From NCBI GenBank assembly GCA_038087015.1, contig JASBNA010000007.1, positions 372,001 to 436,000 on the forward strand: a stretch of DNA of 64,000 nt, read 5' to 3'. Below are positions 1-10,308 of the stretch, one piece after another. The position numbers and the translations under genes were made by a program. The stretch is from Cerrena zonata (Eukaryota; Basidiomycota; Agaricomycetes; Polyporales; Cerrenaceae). The notes under the pieces were generated by a model. The model was not told the origin of the DNA, ran no database searches, and saw only the letters and a program-made list of their open reading frames with translations. Every line of letters starts with the position of its first letter. Within the stretch, counting starts at the first letter, position 1.

Positions 1-889
1 GTCTGTATTTGGTGGTTAAGCATTTTTGGTATAATTATATTCGGAAGGAGACACCGACCTACTATAACGTTGTTCCAAAGTTCATCGACATTCCCCACAA
101 CCACTGCGGTGAGTAGAAAACAGTGAGTAGAAAAAAGTAAGCAGTGTTGTCGTCATTATTTCGTCGCTAGGTTCGAGAGGATGATCAACCGTGAGAGTTA
201 TGTAAATGCGGTGCTGTTGATTGGAAGACCGGCGTTAGTGTTGGTTAACGTTGACTCAGACGACTGTCCTCCTAGGCCTCATCTGTTGGATAGGTTCTAC
301 GACGTAACTCGCACAGCATCGCAGGAATTTCCGACCAACCATCGTATCCCATTCTGCTGACAAGAGGAGCTTTCTATTCGTATTCTTGACTGGAATGCTT
401 ATCGGGAGGCAATGTAACTGGCCGCTCATTGATCGTAGGACATGATTTGCAGCGTTTGATGGCAGTATGACGCTGCGGCCGTAGAAGTATGCCGTCCACC
501 CCCATTGAAGAGATATGGCACCACCAATACCACATCGGGACAACGTTTCCGCAACCCCGAATAGCTTGAAACATCTCCTCTTGGACTTGCTTCTGGTGGG
601 ATAATGCACACGATTGCCGCGCAAGACAGGGCCAAGCGTTTGTTAGAAGGCATTGAGCAGATGATGGCCATGTCTAGGGTCGGAGGTAACTGATAGACTG
701 ATCTGTATAAAGCATGTCATGCTCTGGCTGCAGCGCAGCACCAGCCTCACTTTGCCTTGCCCTTTGGACGTCCTCCAACATCATCTCGCACCTCCGTCTG
801 ACATATCATATTTCGTCCTCGGTTTATTCCCGTTGTCTAATATCTCATTGCCTCTCTATTATCCCCCTGCGCCCCAACTCTTATACACC
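1..889. other. No gene recognised
   Basis: Only short open frames without family resemblance were seen, including overlapping minus-strand frames at 256-671. A small direct repeat of about 11 bases (gagtagaaaa-type) occurs twice around 113-136. The last 150 bases are pyrimidine-rich, consistent with the 5' flank of the small ORF that follows. Confidence 0.4.
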
Positions 890-1126
890 ATGAGTGCATC
901 GTCAAGTCGCACCGCCCTTTTGTCTGCTATTCCTGGACCATCGAAAACACCGACGACCCAAGCAGTGACATTTGCATGTGCTTCATCGACACTATCATCC
1001 CCTTGTTCCACCCCCTCACATTCGCGGTCTTCATCCCCCACACGGTCATTAAACAGCGTGACCAGGAGGACTCGGAGTAACCCTATCAGGGACAACGCAC
1101 TCGTTGCAGTACCTGTTTTCTTCTAA
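890..1126 (+). CDS. Small Ser/Thr-rich hypothetical protein
   Basis: An uninterrupted 78-residue frame starts at ATG 890, which lies in a CACC-ATG context, and ends with TAA at 1126. An in-frame upstream start at 719 is possible, but the region before 890 reads like a pyrimidine-rich leader. The protein is dominated by Ser, Thr, Pro and Arg, including an SRSSSPTRS stretch that could be phosphorylated or disordered. No domain, signal peptide or membrane segment was seen. I do not recognise a family. The base composition and clean start make it plausible, but an ORF this short could be chance. Confidence 0.4.
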   Translation: MSASSSRTALLSAIPGPSKTPTTQAVTFACASSTLSSPCSTPSHSRSSSPTRSLNSVTRRTRSNPIRDNALVAVPVFF

Positions 1127-1866
1127 TGCGCATATATTGCACACAGTACGTACTTGTTCACCTAAATTCAATTGCACCCCACTCATGTATGTTCCTCAGG
1201 AGAATGCAAATTCTATCACTTAGGCTTTCGGAGCCTCATTTGGAGAGAGTTCCCTGGGCAATAACCTCATATGTAGCCAAGACTACATAGCCGAGTTGCC
1301 TACTCCATGGCACGCCCAATCCCCGGCCGTAGATCCAATTCTACTTAAACTCCCCTCTCAGGGCAGCATCATACGATCTCGAACCTCGCATCCATAAATA
1401 TTCTCTCACACGCATCTCTTTCACTTCTCAAGCTCCTCGACTTTTCCAAAGCTCTCTATTTATTGCTTGACATAGTCTTCTCATTTGATTTCGTTAGGTC
1501 ATCTCCGCTAATCGTCGCTTTTGGTAGCCATTCTTGCCTTAATAGTGTTGTAAATCACGCTAACCTAATCTGTGCCTCAGCTTCAATAGAAGTTTGTGTA
1601 ACACAATTTTGTATGTATCTCCGCCGCTGTGTATGTAGAACAAAAACCCTTGTTACTCGGTGTATTTCTACGGCTTTAATAATACTTTTCTGCCCAACTG
1701 GATGGTGGTCACAAATCGCGATCGGTCACGATATGACGACGGAAATGATACGCGTCTAGCCATTTCCACGCGTCTTTCCGCTTAGACCAAGCGGTGACGG
1801 GAAAAGTTGATAAGAACACAATGCGCCGGGAGAGATGAACACGTTTTTACGACCTCCGGAATCATC
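1127..1866. other. Intergenic, no gene recognised
   Basis: One chance-looking plus frame (1463-1759) has no recognisable product. The stretch ends in the leader of the MYND gene. Confidence 0.4.
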
Positions 1867-2606
1867 ATGTCTTGTAACGTATGCCCCAGGAAGGGTACCT
1901 TCACATGTTCTGTCTGCAAAATTACACTATACTGCTCGTACGTCTTTCCTTTTGCTATCTATCACTTACGATCCGATCCTCAAAGGTTGATTATCTTGCC
2001 TTAATAGACATGAATGTCAGCGGGCTGACTGGAAGAACCACACGATTGAATGCAAAGAAAACCTGGCCAACGTGATAAATATAATGTCCAACCTCAGACA
2101 ACCTACAGGTCGTGGGACCGGATCTGCGGCCGAATGCTCGGGCTGCACCCGTCAGTTTGAAAGCGGCGATTCACGTCAGGGCCAGGTTTGCAAGGATTGT
2201 GGCTATCGATGTTGTGAAAGTTGCTCTGTTCATCATTCTCGAGGTATGTTTATTCTTTTCCTGTTTATCTCCGCCAGCTTGGTCATGTCGTGTGACGCCT
2301 CTTTGTTATGTTACAGGCACATGTCGATGCTATAAGTCGAATTTCGGCAAGCCGTATTGTGGAATGGAACCGCGGACGTACCACGGCAGCCAGACTTCTA
2401 TGTACCGGGGTGACAGGCATCCTCCTAGAGGCGATTATCCGCCCGAAGCGTACGAACGATTGTCGAGACCATGCGAGAATTGTGGCGAAGTGAAGAAAAT
2501 GCTCAAGAAAGAATATTTGTATCCAGAGGCTTACCAGAAATCGCACAAGCTAACGATCACGTTGGGCATACTAGGCCTAGCTGCCTGGTGGTATCTGTTC
2601 ACATAG
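1867..2606 (+). CDS. MYND zinc-finger protein with second Cys-rich region and tail anchor
   Basis: Three exons join in frame: 1867-1937, 2008-2243 and 2317-2606, giving about 198 residues. The N-terminus has a MYND finger: CNVC, CSVC, then YCSHECQ and DWKNHTIEC, with the first intron cutting the YCS codon. A second Cys cluster follows (CSGC, CKDCGYRCCESC, CRCYKSNFGKPYC), probably binding more zinc. The last residues are hydrophobic (LTITLGILGLAAWWYLFT) and end at the stop, so a C-terminal membrane anchor is likely. MYND fingers usually bind proline-rich partners; the target here is unknown. Both introns have GT..AG ends and keep phase. Confidence 0.8.
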
Positions 2607-2976
2607 CTTCCGAATCTCATCATGACTTTGCTTCTATCTCTATCGCCACTTGTTTATGACTGACGGCGTCAAGTTTCTACTCTGCTTCGTTCACGATTTA
2701 TGAGGTTTTGGCTCAATTGACATCATGCTAGATCATTTCTATCTTTGAAGCGTCCCACAACTAATCAACGATGTTGTACGGTTCATGATCATCCACTAGT
2801 AGGATATGATGCATCATGTCGGGACCTTTTCGTTTGACGTTGCCGGAGGGCATTGCTTAATTCTACTATTATTACTAGACATATAGATATATTATAGTGG
2901 TCATACGCCGTAGTGCATACAAACTCTAGACATGTGGCTGTGATTCTATCTGGGATTAGCTCTAAACTTTCTTTAC
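2607..2976. other. Intergenic between convergent genes
   Basis: This AT-richer stretch presumably holds the 3' ends of the MYND gene and the minus-strand gene at 2977. Nothing else was seen. Confidence 0.4.
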
Positions 2977-3523
2977 TCATGGATAAGCACTAGAAGAGAG
3001 ACACACTCTTTCGGCAAGGGCAAATTTGGTCTTCAACATTTCTTGTGAAACTTGGTGCTTGACTTGATTCTGGGACGGAAGAGCTAGACTGCATAAGCAG
3101 TCCTTTCGTAACACGTATTTACGCAGATACCATGTGATGCGTAAACTCGGGAACGGCTCCCAAATATATAGCTCTGCATTGCGATAGTATCTTGCCAACG
3201 CCACTATGGCTGGCTTCAAGGAAAAGGGAACTATTCTGTCATCAGGGACTTTGAGGGATCCGCAGTAGTGATGTGTGCCACTGATAAGAAGGTGATGAAT
3301 ACAGGGAGAAGGGGAGAAGTGAGACTGAGATCGAAGTGTCATAACAAATAGGCTATACTTACTTGTTTGTAATGCCAATAAGGAAAGCATACAAACAGAT
3401 TGTAGTGAGCATACAAGACGAGTGTAGTCGATCAATAAGTTGTATTGATGTGACGCTGATGTGACTTTGCGACTCTTCCACCATCTCCTCCAACTTCTGC
3501 CTCTCCTTTACCTCATTATCCAT
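2977..3523 (-). CDS. Unrecognised two-exon protein
   Basis: Two minus-strand frames join cleanly through a GTAAGT donor at 3362 and a TTATCAG acceptor ending at 3281. This gives exon 1 (3523-3363) and exon 2 (3280-2977), about 154 residues from the ATG at 3523. The start is charged and helical (KERQKLEEMVEES), followed by a hydrophobic patch around CMLTTICLYAFLIGI. The second exon contains ARYYRNAELYIWEPF. The open frame runs further upstream to an ATG at 3769, overlapping the 5' end of the divergent plus gene, so the start is uncertain. I do not recognise the family. Phase continuity across good splice sites is the main support. Confidence 0.35.
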
Positions 3524-3701
3524 CTTGTTTTCTAGTCGCCTTTCCTTCGTTCTGGCGGTCGTTAATTCTTTTCTCTTCGTTGGAATACGCTTATGGCCCT
3601 GACGGCGACAGCCCAGTCTGTACCGGAACGCACCTGGGACGAAGTTATCGTACCAACTCTCCGAAAACGTACGTGATGTCCCTTTTGGTTTCAACAAGTC
3701 A

Positions 3702-5900
3702 ATGACGGTGCGAAAAGGTCTCGAAACCGAAAGCCATGTGTTATCAAAGCGGATGTCGGTAGCGTCCATGGGATCTCAAGATGACGGATATCCTTTGGAC
3801 TCGTATCAACCCAATTCGGTCTATGTTTCACGGGAAAAGGCCGTAGTATCTCCAGTGTCTCAACCTTCCAGACCAAGTGGAATACCGCGACCGAGTCTTT
3901 CACATTCAAGAACGGACACCTCAAGTGGTAGCTATCATCGATCGTCCCAGTCGGGTTCCTACCAAAGAGCTCGCACGATTTCCCAGCCTCAACCATTTGA
4001 TTCTTCACCTCCAACTACCTCTTCACCTTTACCTCAACCAGTCAGACCGTCACAACCTAGGTCAAATTCACCCATGACTCCTACTACCAAGACAACCCGC
4101 ATACCTATCTCGCGTGGTCGAGCAGGTAGCACCTCGAGCTATCAACCTTCCATTAACGGTAGTATGGGCAGGTCCGACAGCAAAATCACAGTGACAAGAT
4201 ATAATGGGCACGTTGCTGAACCTTCCGACCTATGGCCAGTAGACGAACGCCAGCAACAGTCTTCTGTGAATTCACGTTCAACTCTGCGCACACCACGATC
4301 TCAGTATTCAGAACTAGTGAACGAGAATGCTCCGTTTAGTCAAAACTCGATGAATTCCATCTCTTCTCGTAGTGCTTATGATCGGGACCTCGCACCACCG
4401 CGGCAATCAACAGATTCTGAAGAAACACCATTCGAGCATTGGTACCGTGGGGACGTTTCGAGGAACGGCGGTGTCGGAGAGCTGCGCGTTGCCCGGAAGC
4501 AAGAGATGTTGGATATTGCAAACTATGGACACACGGTGAGGCAGGCTAGCTCTCGAGTTGCGATCACTCCCGCGTCACGATCACGATCGAACTCAAGAGG
4601 GCGAGACAACAACGGTTACCTACATGCAAGATCAAGAGCAGGAAGTCTCGGTGCTAGGGAAAGTATCTACATTGACGATGATGAGCATGCACGTACGAGC
4701 GCAATGGTGTTTGACGAACAACCATTGACGGACGTCGATACTGATGGGGAAGTCAGTGCTGAAATGGCGGAAGATGAGGAGGAACAGTATACTCCGCGTT
4801 TGAATGGGGCCTATTCGCCTTCACCACCATTACGAAGCAACACTCCAACGAGCAATCGTGACCTTGTTAACTTTAAGAGTCGGATACCGACCCCAACGCC
4901 AAGGGCTATCGCTGAAGCTCGTGCAGTAACTCCTACTCAGGCAATGAGTCGTGCCGCCTCGGAACCTCCTGCTGCGTCAACGTCCGCTCAAACGTCTACT
5001 CCTCGTAAAGCAAGTGGGCCCATCACTGCCTCACAATCTCAGCCCAACGCGTCGCAGTCTAACTCGGCGAAACGGAGAGGGAAGAGTCCGGCGTCTACAA
5101 CAGCTAGCTCGAAGAAGATGAAGACATCCAAGTCACCAGCGAGGTCCCCACCGAAGAAGAACGAAGAGTACCGACGGTCTGTCGCTCAATATCCTAATCC
5201 TGAAGGTGATGACATGGTCGACGCTATTCCTTCTTGGACACAACCTGTACTGCCGTCCGGAAACTGGGATGATGTAAGTGTAGAAAGTATTTCAATACAT
5301 TGTAGCGTATGAACTAACTCATCTCCGCCGGGACGCCATAGGTTGTGCTTCCAGTAGTAGCTCGGAAAAAGGGCTTAGATGGCCACTATACCCAAGCAAA
5401 CGGTAGCCCGCAACCCAAACCGCCTCCAGAAACGATCTACGAGCCTGTGCGTTTATCACTCCGTATATATACATCTGTTTCACTTAATGAATCTCATGTT
5501 AATCATTCCATCATACTTATGCGGTCCTTTCTATGTCCTCTTTTTCATTTTGCAGGCACCGGGAACATTTGGATTTGACCACACCAAAACCCGACAACCG
5601 CGAACCGACCTTCGGCCAGAGCATATTCCAATGGATGAGTTTGGACAACGGAAACGATCGTCTGTGCAAGAGCAACCTTACCATCAACAATCTCCCATGG
5701 CGCTTTCTCCTCCCCCAACAACGCCTACGGGTAGTCGCTCAAGACCGGAATCACCTGCGCCTTTCTCACATTACAACACTCCAGAGAGACCGGGGGAAGT
5801 CACAACGATAGACATGATACGACCGCCGATGGACCAGCCGTCTCATATGCCACTAGAGGAAGAAGCGAGTGGGGGTTGTTGCAAATGTATCATTATGTGA
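3702..5900 (+). CDS. Low-complexity protein with C-terminal CaaX prenylation box
   Basis: Three exons (3702-5273, 5342-5446, 5556-5900) join in phase 0 and give about 673 residues. Most of the chain is Ser/Pro/Arg-rich and probably disordered, with an acidic patch (EDEEEQ) near residue 360 and a Lys-rich stretch near 460-490. The end is distinctive: GGCCKCIIM then stop. CIIM fits a CaaX motif (Cys, two aliphatic residues, Met, which favours farnesylation), and the adjacent Cys pair could be palmitoylated. I infer a membrane-tethered scaffold or signalling protein, but no catalytic domain is visible. An alternative start is ATG 3753. All splice sites are canonical, the second donor being GTGCGT. 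Confidence 0.8.
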
Positions 5901-6368
5901 CAATCCTCTTCCCCTCTTTTCTTCAAGTTTGGTGACTACTCAGTTATTCGGCTTTACGGTCTAATTCCCTTCTGGCACGACATGTTCACGCATCGTAACG
6001 TTGTATTTCTTCCCACCTTTTCCCTCGGTGCTTCCATTGGCGGTTTTGTACATTGGTGATTCCCCCATACTTGCTCAGATACCACTGTACCATTCGGATT
6101 CCCCCTCACCCAGTCATCCTACATTGTTAGGACCCTCACTATCCTTTGGGTCTGCGATTTGTTCGCATTCCTCCACCCCCTACCCCTCCTTACTATCCCT
6201 TGACCCTTGACCCTTACCTCCTACCTCTCGCCAGATCTCTATCCAACCCCTACATATTTCTCTACTCTTAAGGTACTTGTAGCATTTTTTACTACTCTAG
6301 TTGGATCATTTTCCTCCTCTCTCACACATGATCGTCATCCCCTTTTTATTACATAGGTCGTCAGGTCT
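5901..6368. other. 3' flank, no gene
   Basis: A pyrimidine-rich plus strand (CCCTCACC and TACCTCC runs) follows the CaaX gene and probably contains its 3' UTR. No gene was recognised. Confidence 0.35.
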
Positions 6369-7554
6369 TTAGCATACGTTTATTGTGGACGGTGCTTTCT
6401 TACTCATCTCATAACCTCTCGCATCTCTTTTGGCATTATTCCCCTTAGCTTTTTTAATACCCTGACTATAGGATATTCTTCCGGAAACGCCCTTCATTGT
6501 TGTGCCTGTAACGGTGAAAATGTCCAGATGATAGTATTCTCGAACCATGCAATAGCATAGGTATGACATCGCTGTGGATTGTACCTTCTGCGTCACCTCT
6601 TGAAACTGAACTCATATAATCAGCCGCGACAGTTCGAGAACAAGCTATTGTGAAGATATTCTTGAAACGATTCAGGAACAGATATGTTGTGTTGTCGATG
6701 ATTCCCACCACCAAAACATATAGGATGTCGTTTCGCGGGAACAAAATGCGTTTGGCAACAAATCTATCACCGCCGCGGTCTGTACAAGCCCGCTGAGTCC
6801 TGTTTTGGTGATGTAAATCATCATACTCAGGGCTACTAAGTGACCTTCCTTTCATGATGAACAGCACCTAAGTCAGAATTATGATAGCGGGGGATAGCGG
6901 ACTTGTTTAATGGAAAAGACGTTCTGCCGGTGTTCTAGTTGGGGAAACACGGACACATGTGCATTAATCTTTGACAGAACACCAGGATTTCAACATTTCT
7001 TGACAGATGCATGTTCCTGGTATCACTTGTTGCGCCATTGGTGGCGGACTTTTGAAACTATACTTACTTCGATGCCACCAACTCCGCGATCGCGGGCATT
7101 TGGACCCTTAACTCCTTTGGCCCTAGCTATAGCATATAGGGTCGTTCATGGAAGTTTACTGATGATTGTATCGACAGCGGTGATCTATTTCACAGCTACC
7201 CGGGGCGATTCCAAGTAGCCTTTCGATCTTCCGCTGACATCGGAATATCGTCAATGCGATGAGTGGACAATTGGTCATTTCGACTTGGAGACCAAGAAGA
7301 CTGAGAAGATTAAGAAGATCAGGATTGCAGGGTATGCTGTGTATGTGGAAAGGGTCCTCGGTTCCTTGCATATCATATGGAAAGCTGGGGCTATACGTTG
7401 TTGTATTTTGTCTCACGATCTCATCGGAAAACTGAGCGTACCTGACAGTGCGCGATTTCTGCTCGAATAAGCGATATGAAAAGAAGAAACCCTGGAGAAC
7501 CCTATTCAAATTCGTAATTCGTAAATACACATCAGCTATGCATGAATACCGCAT
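6369..7554 (-). pseudogene. Degraded 7TM-like coding remnant (DUF6534-like?)
   Basis: Several minus-strand pieces look coding but do not assemble into one reading frame. Near 7490-7440 the residues QGFFFSYRLFEQKSR resemble the helix-end motif of fungal DUF6534 membrane proteins. Near 7190-7070 a stretch containing AVDTIISKLP, an in-frame TGA, then TTLYAIARAKG ends at a good GTAAGT donor, and resembles the last helix of that family. A further piece near 6800 contains KTGLSGLVQTAAVIDLL. The order of pieces is not that of one intact gene. I read this as decayed or rearranged membrane-protein sequence, with low confidence. Confidence 0.2.
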
Positions 7555-7596
7555 CTGTTCACAACGTTGAAATCACCGCCGCTAACCAACAACCCA

Positions 7597-9932
7597 TTAG
7601 GGTCGATTCCTAACTTCCTCCGTCTTGAATCTCACTTCCACAGTATACACACCAGTGCCCTCTCCATCTGTATCATCCACTTCCACATGCGTCTGATCCT
7701 TGAAATGATCAAGGATCTCCCCATCCTTCGACCAGTTGATTGAATAACTTTCCTTCAGCTGTTCGGCCTAAGTGAAGATCTAGTATATCACGGAATTGAG
7801 CGAGTGGGACGAGTTTGAGGTCTAGGGTACGTTTCCATGTGGTTGGGAATCCTGGAGCTATTTCGCAGTCTGTGACTATGTCGTCGATCAAGTCGACTCG
7901 GCGCAGGAGGGAGTGCCAGAGACCTTCGAGACAGGCTTTACAGAAATTGGGAGTTGTTACGATGCGCATGAGACAATCTTCGTTTGTTGGACGATAGGTT
8001 GTGGTGTTTGTTTCCGAGAATCTGTTTGGCAAGCTGGTTAGAAAATATTGACGTATAGACTGAGTTGAGTTGTATACGTTGGGAAGATTCCGTGGTATCC
8101 AGGTTCCCTTACAAATCTAAAAGGATCGTCAGAAAATGCGCAACCAGTACTATGAGAGATGTAAGCTCACTCATCGTCTGTACCAAACTCGAGTATCTCC
8201 GCACTACATAGTTGGGCGACCCCTTCCCTATCCTTATTCTTCAACTCGAACTTCACCTCATGTTCACCATCCTCCAATGTCGAGTTCCTATGAATATCAT
8301 AATGCCACCTATCAACACCAATATCCTTCCTTGGTGACCAGTTCAACTGCTCCCCGTCAATAGTCACGTTCAGATCATTGACATTCGGTAAACCAGACAA
8401 CGAAAACCGAACAAGGTGTCGTGGGTATTGACCAGAGGAGTTGAACCTAACACTCCAAGGGGTGGTTGAATTAAGCATAGTCCAGGGGTATGTTTGCATT
8501 GGCATGACAGAACGTTCGACATGGGCTTTGTGAGAGTGAGCAGAAGGATTGGTGAGCCAGTGAGCCCATGGAACAGGTTCAGAGAGGTCGGAAGCTGCGT
8601 TTGGACCAAAATAAGCAAACCCTCCATCGTATTCTTCGCCTACTTCGATAATAGAATGTCCGAGCTCGTGTCTAGAAAGGTATTAGGGTCAACGTGTTGT
8701 TCATAAGACATATTACTCGCCTCAGTACGAGGGCTCCATTTGCCAGAGATGGAGTGATAACTCTGACGAACAAACATTGAGCAACTTGAGCAAAAACGCA
8801 TCAAAAATCAGCTTACGTGAATTCACCACCCAGTCCTATGTTGAAATAACACTATATTAGAGATAGGACGACGGGAGATATATAGCATAATGCAGACCTC
8901 CGTACAATGGATCGTTCCCTAAGTCATAAACAAAGTCAGAAGACGCCCCCGAAATTAGAAAAGTAACTCACCCATTAGGATGGGATAATCACACTGCTCA
9001 CGCATGGACCTACAAGCCGCTGTAAACAAGTATATTAGAGGCAAACGAAGATACGGTAGCAACAAATGCTTCATTACCCCGTGCAACTGCGGGTTTACTA
9101 TAGTAAACGCCTCGGAGCTCGGTACCATCACGGTACAGACCATATGTTGTACTAATTCGAAGGTTAGTGAGGAGAAATAGGACGAGGTTATATGTATCAA
9201 TACTTCTTGGGCTTTCCTCCGACACCAATGCCACTCTAATAAATAAGGTATCAGTAAGGCTTCAGGATATTTATATATTTGATACACACCTCATTACTAG
9301 GCGTGAACGCTGCCCAGAAATTCAGTAAAGGCCTGACCGTATTGAATGTCTGATTGTTGGACACGTCTTCGGCCAACCTCTTTGCATCTTCAATAAATTT
9401 TGTCTTCTCTTCTTGCGTATCTAATATATAAAGTAAAGAAGACGGAACACCAGAGGAATGATTGTGACTTACAACCGTCCGAGAAAAATACGAGGTCAAC
9501 ACGGTTCGATGAAGAGCCCGTCTGTAAAAGAGGTTCAATCTCGAGTTTGGGAGTAGGGAATAAAGACGCGTGAGGCAGGGAGAAGGCATGTTGTGACGGG
9601 TCATTTGGAAGTATGTCTTCGGAATGCATCTCATAGCTAGTAATACTGCTACACAATGTATGTGCCTGAGACCACAATGCAGCATCTGTGTGAGCTACAA
9701 TACGAATTGTTTCGCTTTCTTCTTGGCTGTCCAATTTGATGACATGACTAGTTTGGCTATCGAGACCTCGATAATTGCCAAGTTGCCTAGACGAAAGGAT
9801 TGAACATGCTCCTGAGTCGGCGCGTCGTTCTATTGTGAGTTCAGTGGCCGGTTTTTCACAAGACAGACATGCCGCTTTAAGAGACGATGCAGTACAGAGA
9901 CCTAAGAGCAAGAACGGGACTATCCGTATCAT
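7597..9932 (-). CDS. Secreted M64-family metallopeptidase (IgA-peptidase-like)
   Basis: A multi-exon gene begins at ATG 9932 with a signal peptide (MIRIVPFLLLGLCTASS). Family landmarks in order: FFSDGYTQEEKTKF, the GIGVGGKPK loop, YGLYRDGTELRGVYYSKP, CRSMREQCDYP, the zinc motif HELGHSIIEVGEEYDGG, then REPGYHGIFPT and NEDCLMRIV near the C-terminus. Exons that keep phase: 9932-9473, 9420-9290, 9235-9204, 9151-9078, 9019-8972, 8918-8898, 8835-8817, 8763-8722, 8671-8171, then 8116 onward. The intron at 8721-8672 needs a GC donor. In the last 500 bases the homology changes frame twice (near 8036 and 7768), so the 3' end is either mis-sequenced or damaged. The stop in the homologous frame is at 7599-7597. 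The HExxH histidines and Glu would make it a zinc protease acting outside the cell. Confidence 0.85.
8672..8721 (-). other. GC-AG intron interrupting the M64 zinc motif
   Basis: The exon ends CTGAG and the intron begins GCGAGT and ends TTTCTAG. Only this donor keeps the frame, creating an Arg codon just before HELGH. The nearest GT donor, five bases on, shifts the frame. Confidence 0.7.
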
Positions 9933-10308
9933 GGTGGTAGGTTCAAGAGAAGCATGGGAACCTGCTCCTCATGCACACATCTCTAACCCCTGCCGCGATC
10001 GAGTAGGTCGGCTTCAGCGTGTTCTTCGGGTTATATTTATATATCAGGCTAATTCTGGTACCAACAGTGCACTCTTTTAATAAAAACAAGAGAGGGTGGG
10101 TGTAATCTGAATGTAGTTCTGAACAAGTGTTTCTCAAGTGTCTACTCAAAGACTATGGGTAGCCCGGAGAATGCCGAGCTGAACCGATCACGATCAAGAA
10201 ATTTCGTTCTACCACTCGCTGCCGCGAGAAAGTAATCTCCCCACTCAGCTCTTGCCTCACCCTCCAAGACGTTCGTTTTCTGTTCCATATTTGACCACTA
10301 GGTTAAAG
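9933..10308. other. Divergent promoter region
   Basis: This 375-base spacer separates the 5' ends of the minus-strand M64 gene and the plus-strand L1-domain gene. No motif can be assigned with confidence. Confidence 0.4.

Noticed and set aside
8034..8060. 27-base intron as an explanation of the frame step in the M64 gene
   Set aside because: It is shorter than any other intron in the window; a 44-base intron or a base error is more plausible.
9775..10080. Plus-strand ORF overlapping the M64 signal peptide exon
   Set aside because: The antisense strand carries a signal peptide and family-matching exons; the plus frame has no family match.
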